Notes under the pieces: model-generated
Seen by the model: only the letters and a program-made list of their open reading frames with translations
Database searches by the model: none
Told to the model about the DNA's origin: nothing
Made by a program: the position numbers and the translations under genes
Assembly (NCBI RefSeq): GCF_021043365.1
Contig: NZ_JAJNDU010000001.1
Coordinates: 892,164-956,163 of the forward strand
Reading direction: 5' to 3'
Source: Sphingomonas sp. IC-11
GTDB lineage: Bacteria; Pseudomonadota; Alphaproteobacteria; Sphingomonadales; Sphingomonadaceae
DNA length: 64,000 nucleotides
Part shown: positions 39,389-49,762 of the stretch, piece after piece
How the letters are laid out: each line of letters opens with the position of its first letter
How positions within the stretch are numbered: position 1 is the first letter of the stretch

Positions 39389-40483
39389 TCAGCCGGTCCC
39401 GTGGCCCTGTGCCAGATAGTCTTCAGAGCGCATCTCCTCCAGACGGCTGACCGTTCGCTGAAACTCGAACCGCCCATCGCCGGCAGGATATAAGGCCTCA
39501 GGTTCTGCATCAGCCGCGGCCAGCAACTTCACCTTATGCTCGTAAAGTGCGTCGATCAGGCTGACGAAACGCGCGGCCTCGTTGCGGTTCTCCGGCCCAA
39601 GAACGGGAATGCCGACCAGGATCACGGTATGAAAGCGACGTGCAATCGCGAGATAGTCGGCGCTGCCCCGTGCCTCGCCGCACAGCTTCCTAAAGCTGAA
39701 CACCGCCACGCCCTTTAGCGACTTCGGCACACGCAACGCGCGGCCCTGCACCGTGAGTTCCTCGCTGGGGACGTGGTCGCGATCTTCGGGCGGGTAGTCG
39801 GTGAGGCGGAAGAACGCGGCAGAAAGCTGTGCCGTGGCTTCCGCGCCATTGGGGACCAGCCAAGTGTTCTGCTGTCCGAGGCGATCGCGCCGGTAATCCA
39901 CCGGCCCATTCAGGGCGAGAACGTCCAGCCGCTCCTGAATGAGTGCGATGAATGGCAGGAAGTGCTCACGGTTCAAGCCGTTCTTGTAAAGGTCGGTTGG
40001 CACTCGATTGCTCGTCGTCACCACTGTGACGCCCGCCTCGATCATCGCGGTGAACAGGCGGGACAGGATCATTGCGTCCGGCGAGTTGTTGACTATCATC
40101 TCGTCGAACGCGAGCAACCTGGCTTCCTCGGCGAGCGCCGCGGCCACCGGCGGGATGGGATCGCCTTGTTCCTTGCGCCTCTCCGCGGCGATCCGCTCGT
40201 GCACCTCCAGCATGAACTCGCCGAAGTGTACGCGGCGTTTCCGATCGACAGAGACGTTGGCGAAGAACAGGTCCATCAACATGGATTTGCCGCGGCCGAC
40301 GTCACCCCACATGTAGATGCCGCGCGGCGGGATGACCTTTTTGCGGAAGAACCCGATCGTTTTCGGATTTTCAAGCTCGAAGGCCAACGCGTCGAGCCGT
40401 GCCGCGGCAGCCGCTTGTTCCGGATCGGCGCGCAACTCGCCCGCGGCAATCAGGGCTTCATAGGCATGTAAGACTGCGGCCAC
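39389..40483 (-). CDS. zapE: Cell division protein ZapE (AFG1-like ATPase)
   Basis: This 364-residue AAA-type ATPase acts at the division site or in respiratory protein quality control. It has Walker A GDVGRGKSM, Walker B LLAFDEM, and the family stretch SNRVPTDLYKNGLNR. I chose GTG 40483 because GGAG lies six bases upstream and VAAVLHAYEAL is a typical ZapE start; ATG 40495 is the alternative. It precedes mdh by 129 bases on the same strand, a frequent arrangement in sphingomonads. Confidence 0.9.
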   Translation of the reverse strand: MAAVLHAYEALIAAGELRADPEQAAAAARLDALAFELENPKTIGFFRKKVIPPRGIYMWGDVGRGKSMLMDLFFANVSVDRKRRVHFGEFMLEVHERIAAERRKEQGDPIPPVAAALAEEARLLAFDEMIVNNSPDAMILSRLFTAMIEAGVTVVTTSNRVPTDLYKNGLNREHFLPFIALIQERLDVLALNGPVDYRRDRLGQQNTWLVPNGAEATAQLSAAFFRLTDYPPEDRDHVPSEELTVQGRALRVPKSLKGVAVFSFRKLCGEARGSADYLAIARRFHTVILVGIPVLGPENRNEAARFVSLIDALYEHKVKLLAAADAEPEALYPAGDGRFEFQRTVSRLEEMRSEDYLAQGHGTG

Positions 40484-40651
40484 GACAAACTCCATTGAGG
40501 GACGTGATGGCCCCGCCACCTGACGCGCGAACATCGGCACCACCGGCCAAGCGTTTAGGGGTGTTCAAACCCTAAGAGGCCGCTGCGGAAGGCGAGGCCT
40601 CACATCGGCAGGCTGTTGGTGCCCAAGAGGGCCGGGGGCGATAAAACCAGG

Positions 40652-41110
40652 TCAGCGCTTGGTCGGCTTGCGGATCGTGCCGGAAAACTCCGCTACCGGG
40701 CTTTCGCCCTGCACCACGAGGCCGCGCATGAACAGCAGGCGGCCAGTCTCGCGGAGCAATTCCACGCGTGCCTCCAGCGGCTCGCCGATCGTGCCTGCGC
40801 CCATAAAATGAGTGTTGAGGTCGAGGGTGACGGCCGTTCCAGCCGTGATCAGACCAAAGCTGCGCGCGGCGGCGAACAGTGCGACATCGATGAACCCCAG
40901 CATCGCGCCGCCATGAACATTGTTGCCCAGGTTCGAATGGCGCCGTTCCGGCAGCATTCGCACGCGGCAAACGCCATCCTCGACGCGGACGACCATATCG
41001 CCCAGGAAGGTGTTATAGCGATCCGAATTGCGCAGGCCCCAGCGATGCCACCCGGGGTGATCGGGATGTTCCTCATAGAGGAATTCGGGCTTCGGCTCGA
41101 TATCCGCCAC
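40652..41110 (-). CDS. PaaI-family acyl-CoA thioesterase
   Basis: This 152-residue hotdog-fold protein should hydrolyse an acyl- or aryl-CoA. It has NVHGGAMLGFIDVAL, the HGG-x-x-x-x-x-D/E motif of PaaI thioesterases, and LDLNTHFMGAG. It lies between zapE and sdhB on the same strand with gaps of about 100-170 bases, so it may be transcribed separately. The substrate is unknown. Confidence 0.82.
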   Translation of the reverse strand: MADIEPKPEFLYEEHPDHPGWHRWGLRNSDRYNTFLGDMVVRVEDGVCRVRMLPERRHSNLGNNVHGGAMLGFIDVALFAAARSFGLITAGTAVTLDLNTHFMGAGTIGEPLEARVELLRETGRLLFMRGLVVQGESPVAEFSGTIRKPTKR

Positions 41111-41213
41111 ATCAGCTCCGTGGATAGCAGGCGAAGTCGGCGTTAGGGCAGGGCGCTCGCAACCCGTTCCTCGACTTCGGTCGGAACAAGCGGGGAGGGA
41201 TCGTCGAGTCGCG

Positions 41214-41996
41214 TCAGAGGACGCGCTCGACTTCCATCTTCTTGATCTCGGCGATTGCCTTCGCCGGGTTCAGCCCCTTGGGGCAGGTGTTCGCGCAGTT
41301 CATGATCGTGTGGCAGCGATACAGGCGGAACGGATCCTCCAGGCTGTCGAGCCGCTCGCCGGTCATCTCGTCGCGGCTGTCGGCCAGCCAGCGATAGGCC
41401 TGAAGCAGGATCGCCGGGCCGAGGAACTTGTCGGAATTCCACCAATAGCTCGGGCACGAGGTGGAGCAACAGGCGCACAGGATGCACTCGTACAGGCCGT
41501 CGAGCTTCGCGCGGTCCTCCGGCGACTGCAACCGTTCCTTGCCGGCGGGGGGCGGGGTGACGGTCTTCAGCCACGGCTGGATCGAGGCATATTGCGCGTA
41601 GAAATGCGTGAAGTCCGGAACCAGGTCCTTGATCACGTCCATCGCGGGCAGCGGGGTGATCTTCACCTCGCCCTTCACGTCCTCGATCGCGGTGGTGCAG
41701 GCGAGGCCGTTCTTGCCGTCGATGTTCATCGAGCACGAACCGCAGATGCCCTCGCGGCACGAACGGCGGAAGGTGAGCGACGAGTCCTGCTCGCTCTTGA
41801 TCTTGATCAGCGCGTCCAGAACCATCGGGCCGCATTCGTCGAGATTCACCTCGAACGTGTCGTAGCGCGGGTTCTCGCCGCTGTCCGGATCGTAGCGGTA
41901 GATCTTGAAGTTGCGCATCGTCCCGCCCGGCTCGGGCGAGGGAATCTTGCGCCCTCCCTTGATCTTGCTGTTCGCCGGCAGGGTGAATTCGGCCAT
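41214..41996 (-). CDS. sdhB: Succinate dehydrogenase iron-sulfur subunit
   Basis: This 260-residue subunit passes electrons from SdhA to quinone through three clusters. The ligands are visible: CREGICGSC plus a later Cys for 2Fe-2S, CILCACC for 4Fe-4S, and the [17 protein letters not shown] stretch for 3Fe-4S. It is separated from sdhCDA by about 6 kb of other genes on both strands, so it must be expressed from its own or the creD-side promoter. Confidence 0.96.
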   Translation of the reverse strand: MAEFTLPANSKIKGGRKIPSPEPGGTMRNFKIYRYDPDSGENPRYDTFEVNLDECGPMVLDALIKIKSEQDSSLTFRRSCREGICGSCSMNIDGKNGLACTTAIEDVKGEVKITPLPAMDVIKDLVPDFTHFYAQYASIQPWLKTVTPPPAGKERLQSPEDRAKLDGLYECILCACCSTSCPSYWWNSDKFLGPAILLQAYRWLADSRDEMTGERLDSLEDPFRLYRCHTIMNCANTCPKGLNPAKAIAEIKKMEVERVL

Positions 41997-42010
41997 TTTC
42001 CGTTCCCGCT

Positions 42011-43393
42011 TCAGTCGGTTGGTGACTGGGAACGAAGGCCGCTCCAGTCGAGGTTGCGCGTCAGATACATAACACCGGCCAAGGCCGCAAACAGAAGCAG
42101 CGATCCGATGAGCAGCGAATATGCCTCCAGGCTCAGGAGCACGTAGAGCAGCGCGTAGAGTGCGGCCAGGAGCGCGGCGATATAGCCGCCCCGTCGCCAG
42201 CTGCGCAGCACCGCGGCGGAATAGGCCGCCAACAGGGCGATGATCGCGCCCGCCGCGACAATATAGGCGGCGGCAAAGCCGATGACCTCGGCAAAGGCGA
42301 GCAGCAGGACGAAGAACAGCACCAGCCCCGCGCCGACCAGCAGATATTCCACCGTTGCCACGCGCACGCCGCCGATCACGTCGAACATCAGGAAGGCGAG
42401 GAAGGTGAAACCGATGAACAGGAAGCCGTATTTCACCGATCGGTTGACCTGGCTGTAGAGATCGACCGGCGAGATGAGATCCACCCGAGCCTCATAGTCG
42501 CCGGCCGGAATGGCGGTGATGTAGCGATCCGTCACCTCTGTGCGCGACTCGGGAACGACATCTCCCGATGAGACGAGGCTTCGGCCAAGCGCGAGGTTGC
42601 CGACTCGCCACGTGGCGGAGAAGCCCTTGTCGCCTGCCTGCTGCGCGGTCGGCAGGAAGCCGCCCTGGAAGCTCGGGTGCGGCCATGCCGATGTCACCTG
42701 CCACCGTGTATCGCCCGCCTGCGGCGCGAGCGCGAGCCAGCCATTGCCGCGGAAGCTGTAGCGGAAGCTCACCGTCATCGGCCGGCTCTGGATCGTGCCG
42801 GCATCGAGCCAGGTGAAGAAGCCGGAGCCGTTCGTCGCTGGCGTGCCCTTGCCGGGCTGCAACGCCAGCCGGCGGCCGTCGGCGGTCACCTCCGGCGGCT
42901 TGCCGAACAGCCCGCGCGCATCCTTCAGGCCGAAGCGAAGCTCCGCGCGGTCATAGGCCAAGCGGTCCGCCGTGATCCCGAAGCGCGCGAGATCGCTCGG
43001 CAGCCTGAACCGGGCGGTGCCGCTGGCCAGTGCCTCGAACAGCACCGCTTCGTAGATCGAGCGACGCCGGCGTTCCGGGGTGAGTTCCGTCTTGAGATCG
43101 GCCACCTCGGGCGACAGCGTCAATTCGCGCCACACCATGCTGGTGCGCACCACCTGTCGCCCGCCTTCGTTGGCGGTCTCGGTCGTCTCTGCCTGATAGG
43201 GGAGGATCAGCACCGGCCCCGCGATCGTCTGCGGACCGCCCCATCCAGCCGCGATCGAGGCGCGGGCGGTGTTCGACTGCTCCTGCCGATCGTACACGAG
43301 CAGGTACACGGCGAAGAGCGGGATCGCGAGCAGCAGGGCGATCAGGATCGCCATGCCGAACTTGCGCCCCGGGGTCGGGCCTTCGATCCTCAA
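42011..43393 (-). CDS. creD: CreD family inner membrane protein
   Basis: This 460-residue protein has one N-terminal membrane helix ([20 protein letters not shown]), a large periplasmic domain (about 35-300), and five or so C-terminal membrane helices. The wording [16 protein letters not shown] and [24 protein letters not shown] is typical of CreD. CreD is linked to envelope stress and colicin tolerance in enterics; its role here is unclear and no creBC is nearby. It lies 14 bases upstream of sdhB on the same strand, so the two may be co-transcribed. Confidence 0.88.
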   Translation of the reverse strand: MRIEGPTPGRKFGMAILIALLLAIPLFAVYLLVYDRQEQSNTARASIAAGWGGPQTIAGPVLILPYQAETTETANEGGRQVVRTSMVWRELTLSPEVADLKTELTPERRRRSIYEAVLFEALASGTARFRLPSDLARFGITADRLAYDRAELRFGLKDARGLFGKPPEVTADGRRLALQPGKGTPATNGSGFFTWLDAGTIQSRPMTVSFRYSFRGNGWLALAPQAGDTRWQVTSAWPHPSFQGGFLPTAQQAGDKGFSATWRVGNLALGRSLVSSGDVVPESRTEVTDRYITAIPAGDYEARVDLISPVDLYSQVNRSVKYGFLFIGFTFLAFLMFDVIGGVRVATVEYLLVGAGLVLFFVLLLAFAEVIGFAAAYIVAAGAIIALLAAYSAAVLRSWRRGGYIAALLAALYALLYVLLSLEAYSLLIGSLLLFAALAGVMYLTRNLDWSGLRSQSPTD

Positions 43394-43438
43394 GCAGCAC
43401 CTCGTTTCGGCTTTTCTGCCGCCTTGGTGCCGCAGCCG

Positions 43439-44008
43439 TCAGATGATGTCGAGGATCAGCCCAAGGGTACGGGCTTCCTCCGCCTCGATATACCAGTTGG
43501 AGGGCGCCTTCGCCCGCAGCTCGTCGAGCGACACGTTGGTGCCCTCCACCAGCGCCGCGAAGCCCTCGTCCTGGATACGAATCGAATCCTGGATCTCGTT
43601 CAGCTTGGCCAGCAGCACCGGCGCCAGCGTGTTGAGCGGGCCGGAGAGCTGCACGGTGGAGTTCATGATGCGCTCGTGGATCATCAGCCGCGTGCCGCGC
43701 GTCAGGAAACGCTTGTCGGCCGGGAATGCGGACATGAACGTTGCGCCAGCCGAATATACCGCGACCTTGCCCAGGAACAGCGTCTCACGGCCAGTGTACT
43801 CGCGCAGCAGCCGAATAGTGTCCCCCATGGCGCGCGCCATCTCGGGATCACCGCCGAGCGTTGTGATCGACACGACAAGCGGTCCTTCGCCGGTCGCGGC
43901 AGCCAGCTGGCCCTTGAAGTTGTTGTACATCGCGTCGTCGACCGTCCCGTGCAGCTGAATCTGCGGGCTGGCGAGCAGCGGATAATTGATGGCGTTGCTG
44001 TTGGTCAT
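43439..44008 (-). CDS. ClpP-like protease subunit with altered triad
   Basis: This 189-residue protein has the ClpP fold signature: TLGGDPEMARAMGD (the Gly-rich loop), the nucleophile Ser86 in VYSAGATF, and His111 in LMIHER. Where ClpP has Asp (TERD), this protein appears to have Asn171 (APSNWYIEAEEA). It may therefore be slow, differently activated, or a regulatory ClpP paralogue. No Clp ATPase is adjacent. ATG 44008 is preferred to 44023. It lies between the C13 peptidase gene and creD on the same strand. Confidence 0.78.
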   Translation of the reverse strand: MTNSNAINYPLLASPQIQLHGTVDDAMYNNFKGQLAAATGEGPLVVSITTLGGDPEMARAMGDTIRLLREYTGRETLFLGKVAVYSAGATFMSAFPADKRFLTRGTRLMIHERIMNSTVQLSGPLNTLAPVLLAKLNEIQDSIRIQDEGFAALVEGTNVSLDELRAKAPSNWYIEAEEARTLGLILDII

Positions 44009-44080
44009 GGCGCGGCGAACCATGCGCAGGCACGAGGGTTCCGATCAGGCGCGAATATATGTGCCGCGCTCTTCGCCAAC

Positions 44081-45058
44081 TTACCGCCCTGACCCAGACA
44101 GTATCGCATTGGCGGGGCGCCCGACAGGTGCGCTCACCACGGCCGGCGCACGCGCATCGAGCGTCGCCAGCCACCGCATCGCCTCTTTTCCGACCGACAC
44201 TTGCGGTTCCGAAGGGGCCAGGCTCGCCTCGCGCTCCCAGGTGGCGATCGTCTGCGTCGCCTCCGCCGCAGCGGCGACGAGTGGCTGCGGCTTGCGTAGT
44301 GCTCGATTGATCAAGGCGTCCCCGAAAAAGGTCCAGTCGTTGTCCGATTGGCAACCGAAGGACGTGCGCTCTGAAGAAGCCGCGGTGATAATCGCCGTCG
44401 TGTCGCTCGACAGGATCGGCACGAACACGCCGGCATAGCACGCGCTGATCAGGATCAGGCGATTGCGGATGCCCAACTGCGAAAGTGTGCTCCACATCCG
44501 TCGCGGGGAGATAGCGCCAAACCCCTGATCCGCGTCGTTGTAGACTATTCCGAAGCGCGCGCCGTGGCTGGTGAGGTAGAGGATCAGTACGTCTTCGGCT
44601 GGGTCCATCAGCTCTGCCACGCGCGCGAGAACCGCATCAAGATTGGCCGGCGAGCCCATCGGGAGCGTGCTCTGGGCGCTTCCATCTGTTCCTGCTAGCA
44701 CGATAGTCCGACGCTCCGCATCGTAGCGGCGACCAAGGACCTTGCTGGCCTCACGCGCCTCTCGACCGAATACGGGATCGCTATCCAGCGCGGCCGCGAC
44801 GACATAGGCGTCCACGGTCCCTTTTCGCTGCGGAGCGAGACCGTTGAGGGCGCCGAGCAGCCGACGATGCTCGGCAAGTTGCCAATGTGGCGCACGATCA
44901 CGCTCGATGGCGCCACCCTGATCCGCCAGGTCGATCAGTCCGGCCTCCCCGGCGCTGGCCACCAGCGGCACAGGACGTGTGTGTTGCGGTGGTTGAAAGG
45001 TTTGCGCCGGCGCGGCCCCCGTCAGGCCCGCAAGCAGGATCGTCAGCAGCCTCTTCAT
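44081..45058 (-). CDS. Exported C13 (legumain/caspase-fold) cysteine peptidase
   Basis: This 325-residue protein has a signal peptide (MKRLLTILLAGLTGAAPAQ), so it acts in the periplasm. The caspase-like fold is shown by VLILYLTSHGA with catalytic His165 and LILISACYAG with catalytic Cys207, matching the C13 family. GGAGG nine bases upstream supports ATG 45058; GTG 45067 is the longer alternative. A ClpP-like gene follows 72 bases downstream on the same strand. Targets are unknown. Confidence 0.8.
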   Translation of the reverse strand: MKRLLTILLAGLTGAAPAQTFQPPQHTRPVPLVASAGEAGLIDLADQGGAIERDRAPHWQLAEHRRLLGALNGLAPQRKGTVDAYVVAAALDSDPVFGREAREASKVLGRRYDAERRTIVLAGTDGSAQSTLPMGSPANLDAVLARVAELMDPAEDVLILYLTSHGARFGIVYNDADQGFGAISPRRMWSTLSQLGIRNRLILISACYAGVFVPILSSDTTAIITAASSERTSFGCQSDNDWTFFGDALINRALRKPQPLVAAAAEATQTIATWEREASLAPSEPQVSVGKEAMRWLATLDARAPAVVSAPVGRPANAILSGSGR

Positions 45059-45166
45059 GCCCCGCACCCTCCCCGGGGCGCATCACAATCGGCCGGGGCG
45101 GACCTGTCAATTGCTTGATTGCGCGATCGCGGCGAGTTTAGCCTGCGCCCAGAGGAGAGGGCCCGC

Positions 45167-45862
45167 ATGATCGATCTCTATTTCGCCGCCACGCCGAACG
45201 GCTGGAAGATCACGATCATGCTGGAGGAGTGCGGGCTCCCTTACACCGTCAAGCCAGTGAACATCGGGGCAGGTGAGCAGTTTCGGCCCGAGTTCTTGGC
45301 GATCAGTCCCAATAACCGCATCCCGGCTATCATCGATCATGATCCACCGGGTGGGGGAGAGCCGATCAGCGTCTTCGAGACGGGAGCGATCCTGATTTAC
45401 CTTGCCGAGAAGACCGGTCTTTTTCTTCCGCAGGATCTGCGGGGAAAGATTTCGGTAACCGAGTGGCTAATGTGGCAGATGGCTGGTCTGGGGCCGATGC
45501 TTGGGCAGAATGGCCATTTCCTGCTCTACGCCCCGGAGAAGCTGCCCTACGCCATCGATCGTTATGGGCGCGAGGCGGACCGGCTGTACGGCGTTCTCGA
45601 TCGGCAGTTGGCGTGGACCAACGCGTACGTGGCCGGAGCGCAATATACCATCGCGGACATGGCGTGCTTCCCATGGGTTATCACGCACAAGGCCCAGGGC
45701 ATCGACATGGGCAAGTTCCCCCATGTGGCACGCTGGTTCGCCGAGGTGCGACAAAGACCAGCGGTCAAAGCTGGTACCGCCGTGGGCCGCATGGCGCGTC
45801 CGGAGGAGATCACGGCCAATGCCAAGCGGGTGATGATGGGGATCGGGGAGAAGCAGGCATGA
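45167..45862 (+). CDS. Glutathione S-transferase (Nu-class/YfcG-like)
   Basis: This 231-residue GST has a thioredoxin-like N-terminal domain (FAATPNGWKI, SPNNRIPAI, FETGAILIYLAE) and a helical C-terminal domain. TPNGWK and SPNNRIP are typical of the YfcG/Nu class, whose members work as disulfide-bond reductases with glutathione. AGAGGAGAGG precedes ATG 45167. Its stop overlaps the start of the next gene by ATGA, joining it to a DsbA-fold isomerase. Confidence 0.88.
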   Translation: MIDLYFAATPNGWKITIMLEECGLPYTVKPVNIGAGEQFRPEFLAISPNNRIPAIIDHDPPGGGEPISVFETGAILIYLAEKTGLFLPQDLRGKISVTEWLMWQMAGLGPMLGQNGHFLLYAPEKLPYAIDRYGREADRLYGVLDRQLAWTNAYVAGAQYTIADMACFPWVITHKAQGIDMGKFPHVARWFAEVRQRPAVKAGTAVGRMARPEEITANAKRVMMGIGEKQA

Positions 45863-46461
45863 TCGAGTTCTTCTTCGACTGCTCGAGCCCGTGGACTTGG
45901 CTCGGCTTCGAAAGCATCCAGCCGCTGGCAGAAGAACTGGGCGTGGAGATCGCTTGGCGACCGATCCTGGTCGGCGGCGTGTTCAATGCGGTGAATGCAA
46001 GCGTCTATGAAGGCCGCAAGAATCCCGTTCCCGCCAAGGCCCGCTACATGCAGAAGGACCTTGCGGACTGGGCGCGGCTGCAGGGCCTGACGATCAACTT
46101 TCCACCCGCGGTGTTTCCCGTGAACAGCGTCAAGGTGATGCGCGCCTGTTGCTGGCTGGGGCAGGATTGCGTGCCGTTCGCGCGCGCCGCCTTCCAGGCA
46201 TACTGGACGCAGGATTGTGACATTTCGCAGGATCCGGTGATCGCCGAGGTGGCGGCGCGCGCTGGCCTGGATGCGGACGCGCTGTTCGCCGCCATCGCGG
46301 GGGACGGCCCTAAGGTTCAGCTACGCGCCAACACCGACGAGCTGATCGCGCGCGGCGGTTTCGGATCGCCCACCATCTTTGTTGGCGGCGACGACATGTA
46401 TTTCGGCAATGATCGGATGCCGCTGGTGCGCGCGGCGATCCTGGCTCAGCGATCCGCCTGA
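45859..46461 (+). CDS. 2-hydroxychromene-2-carboxylate isomerase family (DsbA/GST-kappa fold)
   Basis: This 200-residue protein has the HCCA isomerase/GST-kappa signature: a Ser at the redox position (DCSSPWTWLG), RPILVGGVF, PVNSVKVMRACC and GSPTIFVGGDDMYFGNDR. Relatives isomerise an intermediate of naphthalene breakdown with glutathione, but many are of unknown role, and no aromatic pathway genes are near. It is translated with the GST (ATGA). Its last 16 bases overlap the end of the convergent DUF389 gene. Confidence 0.85.
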   Translation: MIEFFFDCSSPWTWLGFESIQPLAEELGVEIAWRPILVGGVFNAVNASVYEGRKNPVPAKARYMQKDLADWARLQGLTINFPPAVFPVNSVKVMRACCWLGQDCVPFARAAFQAYWTQDCDISQDPVIAEVAARAGLDADALFAAIAGDGPKVQLRANTDELIARGGFGSPTIFVGGDDMYFGNDRMPLVRAAILAQRSA

Positions 46462-47954
46462 GTCTCCAGCCACCCAAGCGTCAGCGTGTCGCCGCGCCGC
46501 GTCGCGCCTTCTTCCGCCGCCACCCCGGCGTTCGACAGCCGCTCTATCGCGGTGGCGACGGCCTCGGCCGGGCCGGACACGGTCAGCGCGCGGCCCAGCC
46601 GATGCGCGGCCCAGATGGCGTCGTCGAGCGCCTTGGCATCCGGGCCGTCTTCGCCAATCGGCACGGGCGGCAGCGTTCCGTCCGGTGGCGTGAGCTCGAT
46701 GCTCCAGCCCGGCACCGCGGCCCCGGCGCGCTGTTCGAGTGCGCGATAGGTGGCGAAGCCTGCGCCGGGCAGGGCGGCCGGGCGGGCGGTGGCGCGCTTC
46801 AGCACCGGATCGGCGATCACGTTCGATTCCGGCACCCCGACGATCAGGCCGATCCGCTCGGCGACCGCGTTGCGATCGTTGCGCGCGGCGGAGCTGGCGC
46901 CCGTGCCGCCCTGCGCTGCGGCGATCTGCGCCGCTTCGCCCGCGCCGCTTTCCATGCCCACCCGGATCTGGTCGACGTGAAGGTCCAGCGGAATGCTCAC
47001 CGTCCGTTTTGCCAGCGCAACTGCCGCGGCATCCGCCCCCGGCACCACCTTGGATGTCAGCACGATGGCGCGAACCACCGCCGGCTTGCGATCGAAATTG
47101 ATGTCGAGCTGGCTGATCCGGGCATCGCGTTCGAACGGCTGCAGCACGGCATCGCGGATCTGCCGGCGCGCGAGGCTCTCGACTGCAATCTGCTTCAGCG
47201 CCAGGCCGAGCGGGATCGCCAGCGCGGCAAGCCCAACGATGATAAACAGACCCTGAAGCCGTGTCTGCGCCGGGGACAGGTGCGCGCCAAAGCCATAGAG
47301 CCGCGCCACCGTCGCCGCAGTCAGCGCGATGGTGATGAGGTTGGTGAGGAACAGCAGCAGCGATCCGCCCAGCACCGTCCAGTTCTGCGTCGCAAGGCCG
47401 AAGCCGACCACCGCGAGCGGCGGCATCAACGCGATGGCGATGGCTACGCCGACGACCGTGGTCGAACGCTCGCGGATCAGGGCATAACCGCCGGCGACCG
47501 CGGAGAGCAGCGCGACGAGCAGGTCGAACAGGTTCGGCCGCGTGCGGATCGCGATCTCGCTGGTCACCGTCTGGATCGGGGAAACCGCCACGAAGGCCGC
47601 CGAGAGCCCGACCGCGATCAGCGAGCCGAGCAGCAAGGCCCAGCCGGCACGCTTGATCTCGTTCAGGTCGAACGTCGCGATGCCAAAGCCGAGGCCGATG
47701 ATCGGCATCATCAGCGGCGAGATCAGCATTGCGCCGATCAGCACCGCGCTCGACGGCAGCAGAAGGCCGAGGATCGAGATCCCCGCGGAGATCACGATCG
47801 CGAAGAGATATGCGCCGCTCCAGCCGGATTCGGCGGAGATCTTCGTGATGACGGCTTCGTGGTGGACGTCGCCAACCACGCGCGATCGCCACCAGCGAGC
47901 GATCACATGAGCGCGTCCGAGGCGCGCCGGCGCCCCGGAGAGAGCATCATTCAC
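46446..47954 (-). CDS. DUF389 family membrane protein with soluble C-terminal extension
   Basis: This 502-residue protein has a basic N-terminus, then six or more membrane helices (about 48-265) with the DUF389 landmarks SSAVLIGAMLISPLMMPI and GVAIAIALMPPLAVVGF. The remaining 235 or so residues are soluble and Ala-rich, with WSIELTPPDGTLPPVPIG near the end. The function of DUF389 is unknown. It begins only 5 bases after sdhA on the same strand, so it is probably co-transcribed with sdhCDA. Confidence 0.85.
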   Translation of the reverse strand: MNDALSGAPARLGRAHVIARWWRSRVVGDVHHEAVITKISAESGWSGAYLFAIVISAGISILGLLLPSSAVLIGAMLISPLMMPIIGLGFGIATFDLNEIKRAGWALLLGSLIAVGLSAAFVAVSPIQTVTSEIAIRTRPNLFDLLVALLSAVAGGYALIRERSTTVVGVAIAIALMPPLAVVGFGLATQNWTVLGGSLLLFLTNLITIALTAATVARLYGFGAHLSPAQTRLQGLFIIVGLAALAIPLGLALKQIAVESLARRQIRDAVLQPFERDARISQLDINFDRKPAVVRAIVLTSKVVPGADAAAVALAKRTVSIPLDLHVDQIRVGMESGAGEAAQIAAAQGGTGASSAARNDRNAVAERIGLIVGVPESNVIADPVLKRATARPAALPGAGFATYRALEQRAGAAVPGWSIELTPPDGTLPPVPIGEDGPDAKALDDAIWAAHRLGRALTVSGPAEAVATAIERLSNAGVAAEEGATRRGDTLTLGWLETQADR

Positions 47955-47959
47955 CGCGA

Positions 47960-49762
47960 TCAGTACACCCGCTTCTTCGGCTTGATGTATTCGGCATCGT
48001 CGGTGAGCGTGTAATCGTGCACTGGACGGTAATCGAGCGAGCAGCTGCCGCCCTTGCCGCCCCAGCCATCGAAGGTGACGATGGTGTGCTTCATCCAGTT
48101 CACGTCGTCGCGCTCGGGATAGTCCTCGTGCATGTGCGCGCCGCGGCTTTCCTTGCGGTTTTCCGCGCCGCGCATCGTGACGACCGCCTGGCTGATGAGG
48201 TTGTCCAGCTCCAGCGTCTCGACGAGGTCGGTGTTCCAGATCAGCGAGCGATCCTTGATCCCGACGTCTTCCATCGACTTGTAGATCGCGTCGATCTTGG
48301 TCACGCCCTCGGACAGCAGCTCGCTGTCGCGGAACACCGCGGCGTGGCGCTGCATCGTCTTCTGCATTTCGGCGCGGATCTTCGCCGTGGGCGAGCCGCC
48401 GCTTGCGTTGCGGAAGTGGTCGAGCCGCCCGAGCGCCATCTCTTCCGAGCCCTTGGGCAGCGGATTGTGCGGCGTGTTCGGCTTCAACGTTTCCTTGAGG
48501 CGCAGGCCGGTCGCGCGGCCGAACACGACAAGGTCAATGAGCGAGTTCGAGCCGAGGCGGTTCGCGCCGTGCACCGACACGCAGGCTGCCTCACCAACCG
48601 CGAACAGGCCCGGCACAACGGCGTCCGGATCACCGTTCTTCAGCTGGACGACTTCGCCGTGATAGTTCGTCGGGATGCCGCCCATGTTGTAGTGGACGGT
48701 CGGCGTGACGGGCAGCGGCTGACGCGTAAGGTCCACGCCGGCAAAGATCTTGCCCGTCTCGGTGATGCCCGGCAGACGCTCCGCCAGCACCTTCGGATCG
48801 ATGTGATCGAGGTGAAGGAAGATGTGGTCCTTGTCCTTGCCGACGCCGCGGCCCTCGCGCATTTCGGCCGCCATCGACCGCGACACGACGTCACGGCTGG
48901 CGAGATCCTTTGCGCTCGGCGCATAACGCTCCATGAAGCGCTCGCCCTCGGAATTGGTGAGGTAGCCGCCTTCGCCGCGCGCACCCTCGGTGATCAGCAC
49001 GCCCGCGCCGTAGATGCCGGTCGGGTGGAATTGTACGAATTCCATGTCCTGCAGCGGCAGGCCTGCACGCAGCGCCATGCCGTTGCCGTCGCCGGTGCAG
49101 GTGTGCGCCGACGTCGCCGACTGGTACACGCGGCCACCGCCGCCGGTTGCCAGCACGACGGCATGGGCACGGAAGCGATGGATCTGCCCCGTTTCCATGT
49201 TCAGCGCGATCACGCCGCGGCACGCGCCGTTCTCCATGATGAGATCGAGCGCGAAATATTCGATGTAGAAGTCCGCGTCATACTTCAGCGACTGCTGATA
49301 CAACGCGTGGAGCATGGCGTGGCCAGTACGGTCGGCCGCCGCGCAGGTGCGCTGCACCGGCGGGCCTTCGCCCATGTTCTGCATGTGGCCGCCGAACGGA
49401 CGCTGGTAGATTGTCCCGTCCTCGTTGCGGCTGAACGGCACGCCGGCGTGCTCCAGCTCGTACACCGCGGCCGGGGCTTCGCGCACCATATATTCGATCG
49501 CGTCCTGGTCGCCGAGCCAGTCGGAACCCTTGACGGTATCGTACATGTGCCAGGACCAGTGATCCGGCGAATTGTTGCCCAGGCTCGCCGCGATGCCGCC
49601 CTGCGCCGCCACGGTGTGGCTGCGGGTGGGGAACACCTTGGTGATGCAGGCGGTCTTAAGGCCAGCCTCGGCGATGCCCATCGTGGCGCGCAGGCCAGAG
49701 CCGCCGGCGCCGACGACGACCGCGTCATAGGTATGATCGATGATCTGGTAAGCGGCGGGCAT
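47960..49762 (-). CDS. sdhA: Succinate dehydrogenase flavoprotein subunit
   Basis: This 600-residue FAD subunit oxidises succinate to fumarate. It has GAGGSGLRA, the covalent-FAD His in [22 protein letters not shown] substrate residues, and the late [17 protein letters not shown] 49762 shares its first base with the sdhD stop (TGATG), indicating coupled translation. It lies in sdhC-sdhD-sdhA, followed by the DUF389 gene rather than sdhB. Confidence 0.97.
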   Translation of the reverse strand: MPAAYQIIDHTYDAVVVGAGGSGLRATMGIAEAGLKTACITKVFPTRSHTVAAQGGIAASLGNNSPDHWSWHMYDTVKGSDWLGDQDAIEYMVREAPAAVYELEHAGVPFSRNEDGTIYQRPFGGHMQNMGEGPPVQRTCAAADRTGHAMLHALYQQSLKYDADFYIEYFALDLIMENGACRGVIALNMETGQIHRFRAHAVVLATGGGGRVYQSATSAHTCTGDGNGMALRAGLPLQDMEFVQFHPTGIYGAGVLITEGARGEGGYLTNSEGERFMERYAPSAKDLASRDVVSRSMAAEMREGRGVGKDKDHIFLHLDHIDPKVLAERLPGITETGKIFAGVDLTRQPLPVTPTVHYNMGGIPTNYHGEVVQLKNGDPDAVVPGLFAVGEAACVSVHGANRLGSNSLIDLVVFGRATGLRLKETLKPNTPHNPLPKGSEEMALGRLDHFRNASGGSPTAKIRAEMQKTMQRHAAVFRDSELLSEGVTKIDAIYKSMEDVGIKDRSLIWNTDLVETLELDNLISQAVVTMRGAENRKESRGAHMHEDYPERDDVNWMKHTIVTFDGWGGKGGSCSLDYRPVHDYTLTDDAEYIKPKKRVY

